From: CAIQPV01 sp964480365
GTDB taxonomy: Bacteria; Pseudomonadota; Gammaproteobacteria; Burkholderiales; Gallionellaceae
Assembly: GCA_964480365.1 (NCBI GenBank)
Contig: CAYZPM010000011.1
Location: 18,119 to 82,118, forward strand
Direction of reading: 5' to 3'
Length of the DNA: 64,000 nt
Of the stretch, positions 36,001 to 42,931 are shown piece after piece. Each line of letters opens with the position of its first letter. The stretch's first letter is position 1. The position numbers and the translations under genes were made by a program. A model generated the notes under the pieces. The model searched no databases, was not told the DNA's origin, and saw nothing but the letters and a program-made list of their open reading frames with translations.

Positions 36001-36154
36001 CGGTATCGGCTCGGAAACGCAACGTCCTTTTGCCGTGGTAATCGTAGGCGGAATTATTTCGGCCACGCTGTTTACACTCTTGCTATTGCCACTGCTGTTT
36101 CCGATATTCTCGGATGAGACTAACATCCAGGAGAATCAGCCGCTGGTAAATTAG
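33047..36154 (+). CDS. CzcA/CusA-type heavy-metal RND efflux pump
   Basis: A 1035-residue, 12-helix proton antiporter of the HME subfamily. The diagnostic helix-4 motif DFGIIIDSAVVLVE has Asp393, Asp399 and Glu406 with the same spacing as Asp402, Asp408 and Glu415 of CzcA, the proton-relay residues. That pattern favours divalent ions (Co, Zn, Cd or Ni) over Cu(I)/Ag(I), but the substrate is inferred. N-terminal signature: LETLPVEAFPDVQDVQVQI. It is the last gene of the three-gene operon; a strong terminator follows at 36246. No metal-responsive regulator is adjacent. Confidence 0.94.
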   Translation: MLGKLITFALQQRVFVLAGAFLILIAGWQALETLPVEAFPDVQDVQVQIDTLVPGQAPEEVERTVTLPIEREMSGIPHMTQLRSVSLTGLSEVILTFADNTNDYFARQQVTENLQNVNFPPGIQPSLAPLTNAVGEIYRYVLDTPPGMPLNEVRALQDWVLRPALRQVPGVADVVSYGGTIKEYQVRVNPALLRKFNVTLSQVSQALGANSSNSGGGILKRGDEALVVRSVGIFQSVKDIARVVVTAQGGKTVLVGDIGEVAIGDRPRSGIVAFNERDNVVQGIVDMLKGQNATTVVEALKEKIQEIGPKLPPGVKIVPYYDRTDLVRHTVHTVSENLIIGALLVISILIIFLRNWYAALAVAVIIPLALLFAFIMMDAHGVSANLISLGTVDFGIIIDSAVVLVEALMVKLALAKADGVEKHLSFGWRIHLIKQTSIELGRPILFSKAIIILAFMPIFTFQRVEGKIFSPMAFTLSFALLGAILLTLTLIPALLSYAVKNKDLAEKHSGWMHKLQENYHNLLIWAETRRKRIVAASIGLLAVALIGAPFLGSEFLPMLDEGNIWLTITLPPATVLDKTKEIEGQVRAILKSYPEVGNVVTQVGRPDDGTDPKGPNNMEIMADLKPRDTWRFADKEALIADMTQKIHAIPGVPTNFSQVIEDNVEEALSGVKGAIAIKIFGPNLEILEDKSEQVASVISGIRGAADVEAIKVGGQTELNITLDRNRMARYGLNINDVNVIIQTAMGGSAVNSFYEGERLFDVTLRMAEPYRDGVNDVSNLSIPLPSGGTLPLSEIATIEVRQGAARVAREAGGRMVAVKANLLGRDQGGFVAEAMDKVKEQVQLPPGYTITWGGQFENQQRANKRLKVILPLSALMIFVLLFWAFRSMRKALLVILMVPFTLIGGLAGLGLAGLHLSVSAAVGFIAVAGISVQNGVIMVEQFMEIMRNGKSLRESVMQGAVARLRPILMTALMAGIGLLPAALSHGIGSETQRPFAVVIVGGIISATLFTLLLLPLLFPIFSDETNIQENQPLVN

Positions 36155-36245
36155 TCAGTTTGATTGGTCACTGCGGTCATGCCTCTCAACCACACACTCT
36201 ACTAATTACATAACTATTGGTGTCGCCTTGCAACACCGTCCACAT

Positions 36246-36287
36246 AATGCGCATAGCGAATCGGTTCGCTATGCGCATTTTATTTTG
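36246..36287 (+). terminator. Strong rho-independent terminator of the RND operon
   Basis: A perfect 15-bp stem (AATGCGCATAGCGAA and its complement) with a TCGG loop, followed by TTATTTT. It lies about 90 nt after the pump stop codon. Confidence 0.9.
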
Positions 36288-36424
36288 GTGCATATTGAGT
36301 GTTCTGCACTATCCTGGCTACGGCGTATATTTTTATGCATTTTTTACATCCGATGGCTAACAATTTACGCTGTTTTTACGCTCATTTTCATAGTATGCAT
36401 TCAATTCCAAGGAAGGAGGATGCT

Positions 36425-36724
36425 ATGAAACGAATCACTACAGTATTGAAAGAGTCGGAAGCGTTGGCGGTGCGCAAGGCGGTTTGTATTGCAGGCGCAG
36501 AACGTATCGTGATTACCCCGCTTCCATACCGGATGTGCGGGATTGATATGATGGACTTATGCGGCGAGCAGATAGTTGCAGAAGCGGACAAGCGTGTGCG
36601 TCTCGATGTGACAGCCGATAACAGCCGGTCAGGAAAAGTTGTTTCCGCTATCCGCAAAATCGCGCATGCCGGAAGAATTATGCTTGCATCGCGCCATGAC
36701 ATATTGCCCAAGCGCGCCTCATAA
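36425..36724 (+). CDS. PII-like small signalling protein, copy 1
   Basis: A 99-residue protein that follows the PII (GlnB) pattern: beta-1 MKRITTVLK, helix ESEALAVRKAVCIAGAERIV, a shortened T-loop, then VRLDVTADNSRSGKVVSAIRKIAHAG, the beta-alpha half that closes the ferredoxin-like fold. The T-loop lacks the uridylylated Tyr region of GlnB, so this is not a canonical nitrogen PII. A strong AGGAGG site is 6 nt upstream. It leads a run of small genes (membrane protein, CxxC protein, lytic transglycosylase). A clear paralogue is encoded at 38090-38416 on the other strand. The ligand and partner are unknown. Confidence 0.75.
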   Translation: MKRITTVLKESEALAVRKAVCIAGAERIVITPLPYRMCGIDMMDLCGEQIVAEADKRVRLDVTADNSRSGKVVSAIRKIAHAGRIMLASRHDILPKRAS

Positions 36725-36725
36725 A

Positions 36726-36914
36726 ATGAATAGCATCCTTGAGCCGTTGCTCGCCATTTTAGCTATCGTTATTCCGCTTGGAATGGCGTATGTCATCTTG
36801 TTATTGCAATCGCGCAAGCCAGCTTGTGGTCGCTGGAAGGCGTCTGCAATTGCACGCAATAATCTACTGCATAAAGAATTAATCCGCGCCAAGGAAAAAA
36901 ACATTGCACGATAG
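36726..36914 (+). CDS. Small single-helix membrane protein next to the PII-like gene
   Basis: A 62-residue protein with one strong membrane helix (about 5-28) and a basic cytoplasmic tail (RKPACGRWKASAIARNN). It starts 1 nt after the PII-like stop codon, so coupling is likely. I do not recognise a family. A PII-like protein next to a small membrane protein suggests a sensor-target pair as in GlnK-AmtB or SbtB-SbtA, but this is inference. A degraded copy of the same gene lies at 38632-38706. Confidence 0.6.
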   Translation: MNSILEPLLAILAIVIPLGMAYVILLLQSRKPACGRWKASAIARNNLLHKELIRAKEKNIAR

Positions 36915-36969
36915 TGCCGTTCTGCATGTCTTTATTTAAGTTAACACATTCTCAAACAGGAGTTATTAA

Positions 36970-37155
36970 ATGAAAGCAGATGTTCATATTTGTGGTTACT
37001 GCCAGAGCTATCTTGATCGCGTAGAACCAAAGCATCTTACTCTTCAGGAAGTCCAGGAAATCGAAACGCGCCTTAGCCAAGGATGGAGGCTGCGCGGAGA
37101 TATGCAACATTTGATCCACGATATCAAGTATTACCTTGCGCAACATTCACAATGA
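36970..37155 (+). CDS. Small CxxC protein, copy 1
   Basis: A 61-residue protein: MKADVHICGYCQSY, then a helical part (QEVQEIETRLSQGWRLRGDM) ending HDIKYYLAQHSQ. The single CxxC pair near the N-terminus could bind metal or form a redox disulfide. AGGAG lies 7 nt before the ATG. Its TGA overlaps the ATG of the transglycosylase. A close paralogue lies at 38723-38926 (both share ETRLSQGWRL and LIHDIKYYLAQ). No known family is recognised. Confidence 0.7.
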   Translation: MKADVHICGYCQSYLDRVEPKHLTLQEVQEIETRLSQGWRLRGDMQHLIHDIKYYLAQHSQ

Positions 37156-37823
37156 TTCATATCAATATCCCTAAACAATACAAGAAAGATATGTCAGGCG
37201 TGAAAACATCACTTCAGCTTTCATTGCCCATAGTGCTGGCTATGCTATGTGTACTGGTGACAGGAAATTGTATGATTAACAGCGATCAGGTGCCGGTTTC
37301 AGCACTCAGGGAACCCACAATTGAAGCGCCATTAGCTGACACAAGTGAAACGCCATTAGCTGAGATGAAGAAAGCATCTCCAAGCATTGCCCCAAAATTT
37401 AAATATGACCAGACAGTCGAAGATGTCGCACGCACTTACGGTCTGGATAGCGCGTTGCTCTATGCGGTAATCTTGGTGGAGTCCGGCTCCAATCCGAAAG
37501 CCATTTCAAAGAAAGGCGCGTCGGGATTAATGCAACTCATGCCAAGCATTGCGAAGCATTATGGGGTTGTGGACTTACTTGACCCGGTGCAAAACCTTCA
37601 TGGCGGCGCGAGGTACTTGCGCGATATGCTGACCCTGTTTAACAACGACGTAAGCCTCGCCGTTGCTGCATACAATGCCGGCGAAACCGCAGTCGTGCGG
37701 TACGGCAACCACATCCCACCCTATCGCGAGACCATGAATTACGTACCACGGGTATTGAACTTTTATCGGGAATGCCAGGAACATCGCCCACGTCCTTCCG
37801 ATGTCTTGGTCGTTACGGGCTGA
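37152..37823 (+). CDS. Lytic transglycosylase (SLT domain) with N-terminal signal
   Basis: A 223-residue protein with a signal or anchor segment (about 18-38) and a C-terminal SLT domain: catalytic Glu in VILVESGSNPKA, then GASGLMQLMPSIAKHYG, then AVAAYNAGETAV. It cleaves peptidoglycan glycan strands in the periplasm. The ATG at 37152 overlaps the stop of the CxxC gene (ATGA); a downstream ATG at 37191 would still keep the signal. Between signal and domain is a Pro/Ala/Thr-rich linker with a short repeat (TPLAE/APLAD). Its place at the end of a PII-like gene run is unusual. Confidence 0.88.
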   Translation: MIHINIPKQYKKDMSGVKTSLQLSLPIVLAMLCVLVTGNCMINSDQVPVSALREPTIEAPLADTSETPLAEMKKASPSIAPKFKYDQTVEDVARTYGLDSALLYAVILVESGSNPKAISKKGASGLMQLMPSIAKHYGVVDLLDPVQNLHGGARYLRDMLTLFNNDVSLAVAAYNAGETAVVRYGNHIPPYRETMNYVPRVLNFYRECQEHRPRPSDVLVVTG

Positions 37824-37837
37824 ATACTGCTAAATTA

Positions 37838-37854
37838 CCCCGGCAAAGCCGGGG
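37838..37854 (+). terminator. GC hairpin after the transglycosylase gene
   Basis: CCCCGGC-AAA-GCCGGGG forms a seven-pair stem 15 nt after the stop codon. The following bases (GTTACC) are not a U-tract, so it may only stabilise the 3' end or weakly terminate transcription between this operon and the converging minus-strand genes. Confidence 0.45.
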
Positions 37855-37878
37855 GTTACCATGGATTACCATGTCGAA

Positions 37879-38064
37879 TTATTGCCTGCGTGTGTCATCG
37901 CTGGAAACCAGCAGACCAAACATGCCACCAGCAGGATTTTCCTGATAACGCCGATTGACCGTAACTTCTTTTCGAGACTTATTTTGCATGGCAATGAGCC
38001 AGCCAAGGGCCTTGCGTTTTAGCTTGGCAATAAGGGTTGTTACTTCATTGAGATTTAAAATCAT
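37879..38064 (-). CDS. Small basic protein of unknown function, downstream of PII-like copy 2
   Basis: A 61-residue protein, MILNLNEVTTLIAKLKRK..., with a basic helical first half and a Gly-rich end (NPAGGMFGLLVSSDD). GGAGG lies 7 nt before the ATG at 38064. It follows the second PII-like gene by 25 nt on the same strand, so the two probably form an operon. The frame extends upstream into the PII-like gene, but that extension has no ribosome site. No family is recognised. Confidence 0.55.
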   Translation of the reverse strand: MILNLNEVTTLIAKLKRKALGWLIAMQNKSRKEVTVNRRYQENPAGGMFGLLVSSDDTRRQ

Positions 38065-38089
38065 GATGACACCTCCACAAATGCATCCA

Positions 38090-38416
38090 TCACAAAGACC
38101 CCACAAGCAATGCGTTTTGTGGCCACTTGAAAAGGCTGCATGAAGGTTGTTCTGCATTGACTTGGCTAATTTTTTCTATCCTACCGAGACGTGCGGTTGT
38201 AAGAATAGCGGAAACGACTTCATCGGATCGGCTGTCAACAACCATTACGTCAAGCCGTACAAACTCGTCATCTTCTGAGACATGCGGATTCAGGAACCAG
38301 ACACTTTCCCGATGAGAAATCGAACGGGCAACAATACGGTCTGCGCCAGCAATGCAGGCCGCTTTACGAACGGACATAACTTCCGATGTTTTCAGAATGA
38401 GAGTGATTCGTTTCAT
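38090..38416 (-). CDS. PII-like small signalling protein, copy 2
   Basis: A 108-residue paralogue of the protein at 36425: MKRITLILKTSEVMSVRKAA, CIAGADRIV and FVRLDVMVVDSRSDEVVSAI align without gaps in those blocks, while the T-loop region (about 35-55) differs completely and the C-terminus is longer and Cys-containing. The ATG at 38416 has an AGGAGG site 6 nt upstream. It is on the minus strand, facing away from the second CxxC gene. The two copies could form hetero-trimers or respond to different ligands; this is inference. Confidence 0.72.
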   Translation of the reverse strand: MKRITLILKTSEVMSVRKAACIAGADRIVARSISHRESVWFLNPHVSEDDEFVRLDVMVVDSRSDEVVSAILTTARLGRIEKISQVNAEQPSCSLFKWPQNALLVGSL

Positions 38417-38631
38417 TAATTCCTCCTTCACTTATACAATTTAACTAATCCTCATCTTAGGCAAAGTCTGATAAAGACCTTCTAAAATATGGCTCTCAAA
38501 ACGTAAATAATTCGTAAAGATTGGCGGGGCAATCTCCTTGTCGTATTTTTATCGCAAGGTAAATTCTTGATACTTTTTTTACATCTGAATAATTATCCTT
38601 GCAACGCAGTGCCCAGGCACGCTACCTGATT

Positions 38632-38706
38632 GAACAGTATCCCGGAGCCGTTGCTCGCCATTGTCGTTCCGCTTGGATTGACGTAGCCATCTGTTGTTGC
38701 AATCTA
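38632..38706 (+). pseudogene. Decayed copy of the small membrane protein gene at 36726
   Basis: The segment GGAGCCGTTGCTCGCCATT...GTCGTTCCGCTTGGA...TTGTTGCAATC aligns base for base with 36739-36810 apart from deletions and substitutions. Deletions destroy the frame. It lies immediately before the second CxxC gene, exactly where the intact gene lies in copy 1, which shows that the whole cassette was once duplicated. Confidence 0.7.
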
Positions 38707-38722
38707 AATTAGGAGCTTTGTA

Positions 38723-38926
38723 ATGAAAGCTGATGTTCAGACTAAACTACAAGATCATCTTTGTGGTTGCTGCCAGAGTTATCACGATCGCACAGATCCA
38801 GATCTGCCTACTCTTCAAAAAATTCAGGAAATTGAAACGCGCCTTAGTCAAGGATGGAGGCTGCACGGGGATTTGCAATATTTGATCCACGACATCAAGT
38901 ATTACCTTGCGCAACAATCGCAATGA
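38723..38926 (+). CDS. Small CxxC protein, copy 2
   Basis: A 67-residue paralogue of the protein at 36970. It has a slightly longer N-terminus, then LCGCCQSYHDR, ETRLSQGWRLHGDL and LIHDIKYYLAQQSQ. The CxxC pair is conserved between copies, as is the acidic/aromatic tail. AGGAG lies 7 nt before the ATG. The coding sequences remain highly similar although the membrane-protein gene between PII and CxxC has decayed here, so this small gene appears to be under selection. Function unknown. Confidence 0.68.
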   Translation: MKADVQTKLQDHLCGCCQSYHDRTDPDLPTLQKIQEIETRLSQGWRLHGDLQYLIHDIKYYLAQQSQ

Positions 38927-39090
38927 GTTATTTGGCGGACGCCTCATTAACATTGCATGGGTGCAACTTGCTGTAAAATGAAACTCATGATGACCATTGC
39001 CTCCCCATATCTCCTTGTCCGCTATTTCCGCGAGGTGCTGTCCTTGCCGTGGCAACTGATGCCGCTTGCCGAGAGCGTGTGCGCGACACC

Positions 39091-41835
39091 ATGAACGAAC
39101 AACGCCCCGACCCCGACGCACTGTTGGAAAAGGTGCAGCGTGCTGAAGCCAGGCGGCGGCGCGGTCGCTTGAAGATTTTCTTCGGAGCCTGCGCTGGTGT
39201 CGGAAAAACCTTCGGCATGTTGCTGGCTGCGCACGAGCGCCGAGCGGAAGGTCTGGACGTGGTGGCGGGCTATGTGGAAACGCACAAGCGCGTCGAGACA
39301 GAACAATTATTGCAGGGACTGGAAGCCTTGCCGCAGCGGCTGGTGGAATACCGGGATACGCAATTGCGCGAGTTTGATCTGGACGCCGCGCTCAAGCGCC
39401 ATCCGGCGATGATTCTGGTGGACGAATTGGCGCATAGCAATGCGCCGGGTTCGCGCCATCCCAAGCGCTGGCAGGATGTGGAAGAATTGCTGGATGCGGG
39501 GATTGATGTCTATACCACGATCAACGTCCAACACATCGAAAGCCTCAACGACGTCGTCTCGCAAATCACCGGCATCCCGGTATGGGAAACTGTGCCCGAC
39601 GCCGTGCTGGAGAGTGCGACTGAAATCGAGCTGATTGATCTTCCCCCGGACGAATTGTTGCAACGACTGAAAGAAGGCAAGGTCTATCTGCCTCAACAGG
39701 CGGAACGCGCGGCACAGAATTTTTTCCGCAAGGGCAACCTGATCGCTCTGCGCGAACTGGCTTTGCGACGCACGGCGGATCGTGTTGATGCGCAAATGCG
39801 CGACTACCGCGATGACCATGCCATTCAGGACGTGTGGCAGGTAAAAGAAAGGTTGCTGGTCTGCATCGGGCCGGGCGGAAATGCAGAGAACCTGGTGCGT
39901 GCTTCGTATCGTCTGGCGCAATTGCTGAAGGCAGAGTGGATTGTGTTGTATGTCGAAACGGCTAAGCTCCAGCGTCTTTCCAGAGAGCAGCGCGATGCCA
40001 TACTGCGCACCCTGAAGCTGTCGGAGGAATTAGGTGCTGAGACAGTAACTCTGAGCGGTCACCGGCTGGCCGCTGAGGTAATTTCATATGCTCGCACCCG
40101 CAATGCCACCCGCATCGTATTGGGCAAACCTTCCCTGTCGGGATGGAAACGCTGGCTGTTCGGGTCACTGGTTGACACCATCGTCCGTCAGGCTAGCGAC
40201 ATAGATATTCATGTGGTCGGCAAAGAATCCAATTTTCTGTCACAGGCGGGGACGAATCCTTATTTCTCGCGCAGCCGCTTATATCTTGGGCTTGCCTCCG
40301 AGGAACCGACTTCGCTATTCAAGTTGCGCGAAGGCTATACGTGGGCAATTATCGCGACGGGAATCTGCACGGCCATCGCCTGGCTAATGCTTGACCGTTT
40401 CGACTTGGCCAACCTGATCATGGTTTACTTGTTGGGCGTAGTGGTGGTCGCCGCACGTTACGGACGCGGCCCATCGGTGCTGAGTTCCTTCCTGAGCGTG
40501 CTGTTGTTTGATTTCTGCTTCGTACCGCCGCGATTCAGCTTTGCCGTTTCGGATAGCCAATATCTGGTTACTTTCGCCGTCATGTTGCTGGTCGCGTTGT
40601 TAATCAGCAGCATGACGGCGAACACTCATCACCAGGCCAGGATCGCGGGCCACCGCGAGCGCCGGATTGCCTCACTGTATGCCATGAGCCGCGAACTGGC
40701 AGCTACACGCGGCGAAGATAATATCCTGCGCATTGCGGTCAAGCATGTGGCGGAGGTGTTTGAAGCACAGGCTGTGGTTTTGCTGCCCAATGAAACGGGG
40801 CGCATGATTTACCCCAAGAACGAGGGAACTGCGCAATCCTGCCATGGCAGCGACCTCAGTGTGGCACAGTGGGTGTATGACCATGGGCATATGGCGGGAC
40901 AAGGAACGGACACGCTGCCTGGGGGCGAAGTGGTTTACTTGCCACTGAAAGCCTCTTCCGGAATGATAGGCGTGCTAGCCTTGTTACCGCTTAATCCGGC
41001 ACGGATTGCGCTGCCCGAGCAGCAGCGGCTGCTGGAAACTTTTACCAGCCAGATCGCGCTGGCGCTGGAGCGAGTCAGGCTGGCAACGGAAGCACACAGA
41101 GCCCAAATAAGAATTGAAACTGAACAGTTGCGCAACTCCTTGCTGTCGGCGATTTCGCATGACTTGCGCACCCCGCTGGCAGCGATTGTGGGCGCATCCA
41201 GCAGCCTGGTGCGGGACGGCGACAGGCTGCCCAGCCATGCTCGTCAGGAACTCGGCCAAGCCATTTATGACGAGGCCATACGCATGGCGGGACTGGCGAA
41301 CAACTTGCTGGATATGGCGCGGCTTCAGGCAGGTGCTGTTGTACTGAACCGGCAATGGCAACCGCTGGAAGAGGTGGTCGGCGGTGCTTTGGCTAGCTTA
41401 ACCTCGCGCATGGTTAATCATCCGGTAAGCGTCAAGCTGCCACATGACTTGCCCTTGGTTGAGATAGATGGTCTGCTGATTGAGCGAGTGTTTGCAAACT
41501 TGCTGGAAAACGCCGTGAAGTACACGCCGCCCGGAACCCCCATCGCAATTTCTGCCGCAAACGACCAGAATGAATTGGTGGTGACTGTTTCCGATCAGGG
41601 TAGTGGAATTCCAGCTGGCGAAGAAAAGCTTATCTTCGAAAAATTCCACCGCGTCGCCAGCGAGGGCAATCAAGGCGGTGCGGGCTTGGGCCTGACTATC
41701 TGCCGCTCCATCGTAGAGGCCCACGGCGGGCGAATATGGGCGGAGAATTTACCCTCCGGCGGCGCCGCATTCCGCTTCGCATTACCATTGACCGAGCCGC
41801 CTTTAATCGAGAATGAAGAAGTGAATCAATCATGA
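39091..41835 (+). CDS. kdpD: KdpD-type sensor histidine kinase
   Basis: A 914-residue protein with the full KdpD architecture: N-terminal KdpD domain with Walker A GACAGVGKT (32-40) and LVDELAHSN; a universal-stress-like domain (about 250-370); four membrane helices (about 415-510); a GAF-like domain; phosphoacceptor His690 (AISHDLRTPLA); and an ATPase domain with GLGLTICRSIVEAHGG. The ATG at 39091 begins the conserved region better than an upstream start. KdpD senses K+ limitation and osmotic conditions and phosphorylates KdpE. The structural kdpFABC genes are absent on both sides; instead the duplicated PII-like cassette lies upstream. Confidence 0.93.
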   Translation: MNEQRPDPDALLEKVQRAEARRRRGRLKIFFGACAGVGKTFGMLLAAHERRAEGLDVVAGYVETHKRVETEQLLQGLEALPQRLVEYRDTQLREFDLDAALKRHPAMILVDELAHSNAPGSRHPKRWQDVEELLDAGIDVYTTINVQHIESLNDVVSQITGIPVWETVPDAVLESATEIELIDLPPDELLQRLKEGKVYLPQQAERAAQNFFRKGNLIALRELALRRTADRVDAQMRDYRDDHAIQDVWQVKERLLVCIGPGGNAENLVRASYRLAQLLKAEWIVLYVETAKLQRLSREQRDAILRTLKLSEELGAETVTLSGHRLAAEVISYARTRNATRIVLGKPSLSGWKRWLFGSLVDTIVRQASDIDIHVVGKESNFLSQAGTNPYFSRSRLYLGLASEEPTSLFKLREGYTWAIIATGICTAIAWLMLDRFDLANLIMVYLLGVVVVAARYGRGPSVLSSFLSVLLFDFCFVPPRFSFAVSDSQYLVTFAVMLLVALLISSMTANTHHQARIAGHRERRIASLYAMSRELAATRGEDNILRIAVKHVAEVFEAQAVVLLPNETGRMIYPKNEGTAQSCHGSDLSVAQWVYDHGHMAGQGTDTLPGGEVVYLPLKASSGMIGVLALLPLNPARIALPEQQRLLETFTSQIALALERVRLATEAHRAQIRIETEQLRNSLLSAISHDLRTPLAAIVGASSSLVRDGDRLPSHARQELGQAIYDEAIRMAGLANNLLDMARLQAGAVVLNRQWQPLEEVVGGALASLTSRMVNHPVSVKLPHDLPLVEIDGLLIERVFANLLENAVKYTPPGTPIAISAANDQNELVVTVSDQGSGIPAGEEKLIFEKFHRVASEGNQGGAGLGLTICRSIVEAHGGRIWAENLPSGGAAFRFALPLTEPPLIENEEVNQS

Positions 41836-41844
41836 ATAATTGCT

Positions 41845-41923
41845 GTAGGATGAATAAAGTGCACAGCATGTATCTATCATGCGAAACGGTGGATACGGCA
41901 CGGTGTACCTTTATCCACCCTAC
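41845..41923 (+). repeat. Short inverted intergenic repeat between kdpD and kdpE
   Basis: GTAGGATGAATAAAG (41845-41859) pairs imperfectly with CTTTATCCACCCTAC (41909-41923). This GTAGG(G)TGGATAA type is a common intergenic repeat of proteobacteria. Here it separates the otherwise coupled kdpD and kdpE genes by about 100 nt. Confidence 0.6.
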
Positions 41924-41938
41924 TAAATTTTATCCAGA

Positions 41939-42634
41939 ATGAACAATTCCGCCACCATCATCATCATCGAGGACGAAGCGCAGATACGCCGCTTCCTGCG
42001 GACTACGCTGACCTCGGAAGACTATCAGGTGATTGAAGCCGAAACCGGCAAACAGGGACTCACCGAAGCCGCGACGCGCAAGCCGGATCTGATTATTCTC
42101 GATCTCGGCCTGCCCGACATGGATGGTGTGGAAGTGGTCAAGGAGTTGCGCGCGTGGTCTTCCGTTCCCATCGTCATTCTGTCCGCACGCTCACAGGAAA
42201 GCGACAAGATTTCCGCGCTGGATGCAGGCGCGGATGATTATCTGGTCAAACCGTTCGGTGTGGGTGAATTGCTGGCGCGAATACGCGTGGCATTGCGTCA
42301 TGTGTCTTCTGCTGCGAATGGAGAGGAAGAAGGCGTTTTCTCAGTGGACGATTTGAAGGTAGACTTGATCCATCGCAAAATCACAGTCAGCGGCGCGGAA
42401 GTTCACCTCACCCCGATTGAATACCGCCTGCTGACAGTGCTGGTAAAACATGCAGGCAAGGTACTGACGCACCGTTTGCTGCTCAAGGAAGTCTGGGGGC
42501 CAAACTACGTGGAGCGCGCCCACTACCTGCGCATCTACATGGGCATCCTGCGCCACAAACTGGAAAAAGACCCGGCGCGACCGCGCTTTCTGCTGACGGA
42601 AGTCGGCGTGGGTTACCGGTTGGCTGCTGTCTGA
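41939..42634 (+). CDS. kdpE: KdpE-type response regulator
   Basis: A 231-residue OmpR-family regulator with phosphoacceptor Asp55 (LIILDLGLPDMDG), Lys in LVKPF, and a winged-helix domain ending with the KdpE-specific RAHYLRIYMGILRHKLE. It is the partner of KdpD just upstream and would normally activate kdpFABC. With no kdp transport genes here, its targets are elsewhere or different. An inverted repeat lies in the gap after kdpD. Confidence 0.94.
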   Translation: MNNSATIIIIEDEAQIRRFLRTTLTSEDYQVIEAETGKQGLTEAATRKPDLIILDLGLPDMDGVEVVKELRAWSSVPIVILSARSQESDKISALDAGADDYLVKPFGVGELLARIRVALRHVSSAANGEEEGVFSVDDLKVDLIHRKITVSGAEVHLTPIEYRLLTVLVKHAGKVLTHRLLLKEVWGPNYVERAHYLRIYMGILRHKLEKDPARPRFLLTEVGVGYRLAAV

Positions 42635-42931
42635 TTCCATTTCCAAATGCAACATAATCTGTAGGTCGGGCTGCACCCGCACGGGGTAGGCCGTGGTTGT
42701 AAAGCCGCCAATAACAAAGTCAGGCATTCCGTAACCCGCCAAAGGCTGGACGGAGTTGACACAGCGGCAACAACCACCCACCGCCCAACAACTATATGCA
42801 CAAATACATGATTCGCGAAGGTGCCGTTAAAGGTTATTATTGTTTTATTTACGGGTAAGTTATTGGTTAGAATGTCCACTGCAACGGATGATTGGCGTCA
42901 AACAAAAAACTAGATGGGTCGGGAAAACAGC

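Noticed and set aside
34208..36022. Long antisense ORFs within the RND pump gene
   Set aside because: His/Gln-rich shadows of a high-GC coding frame.
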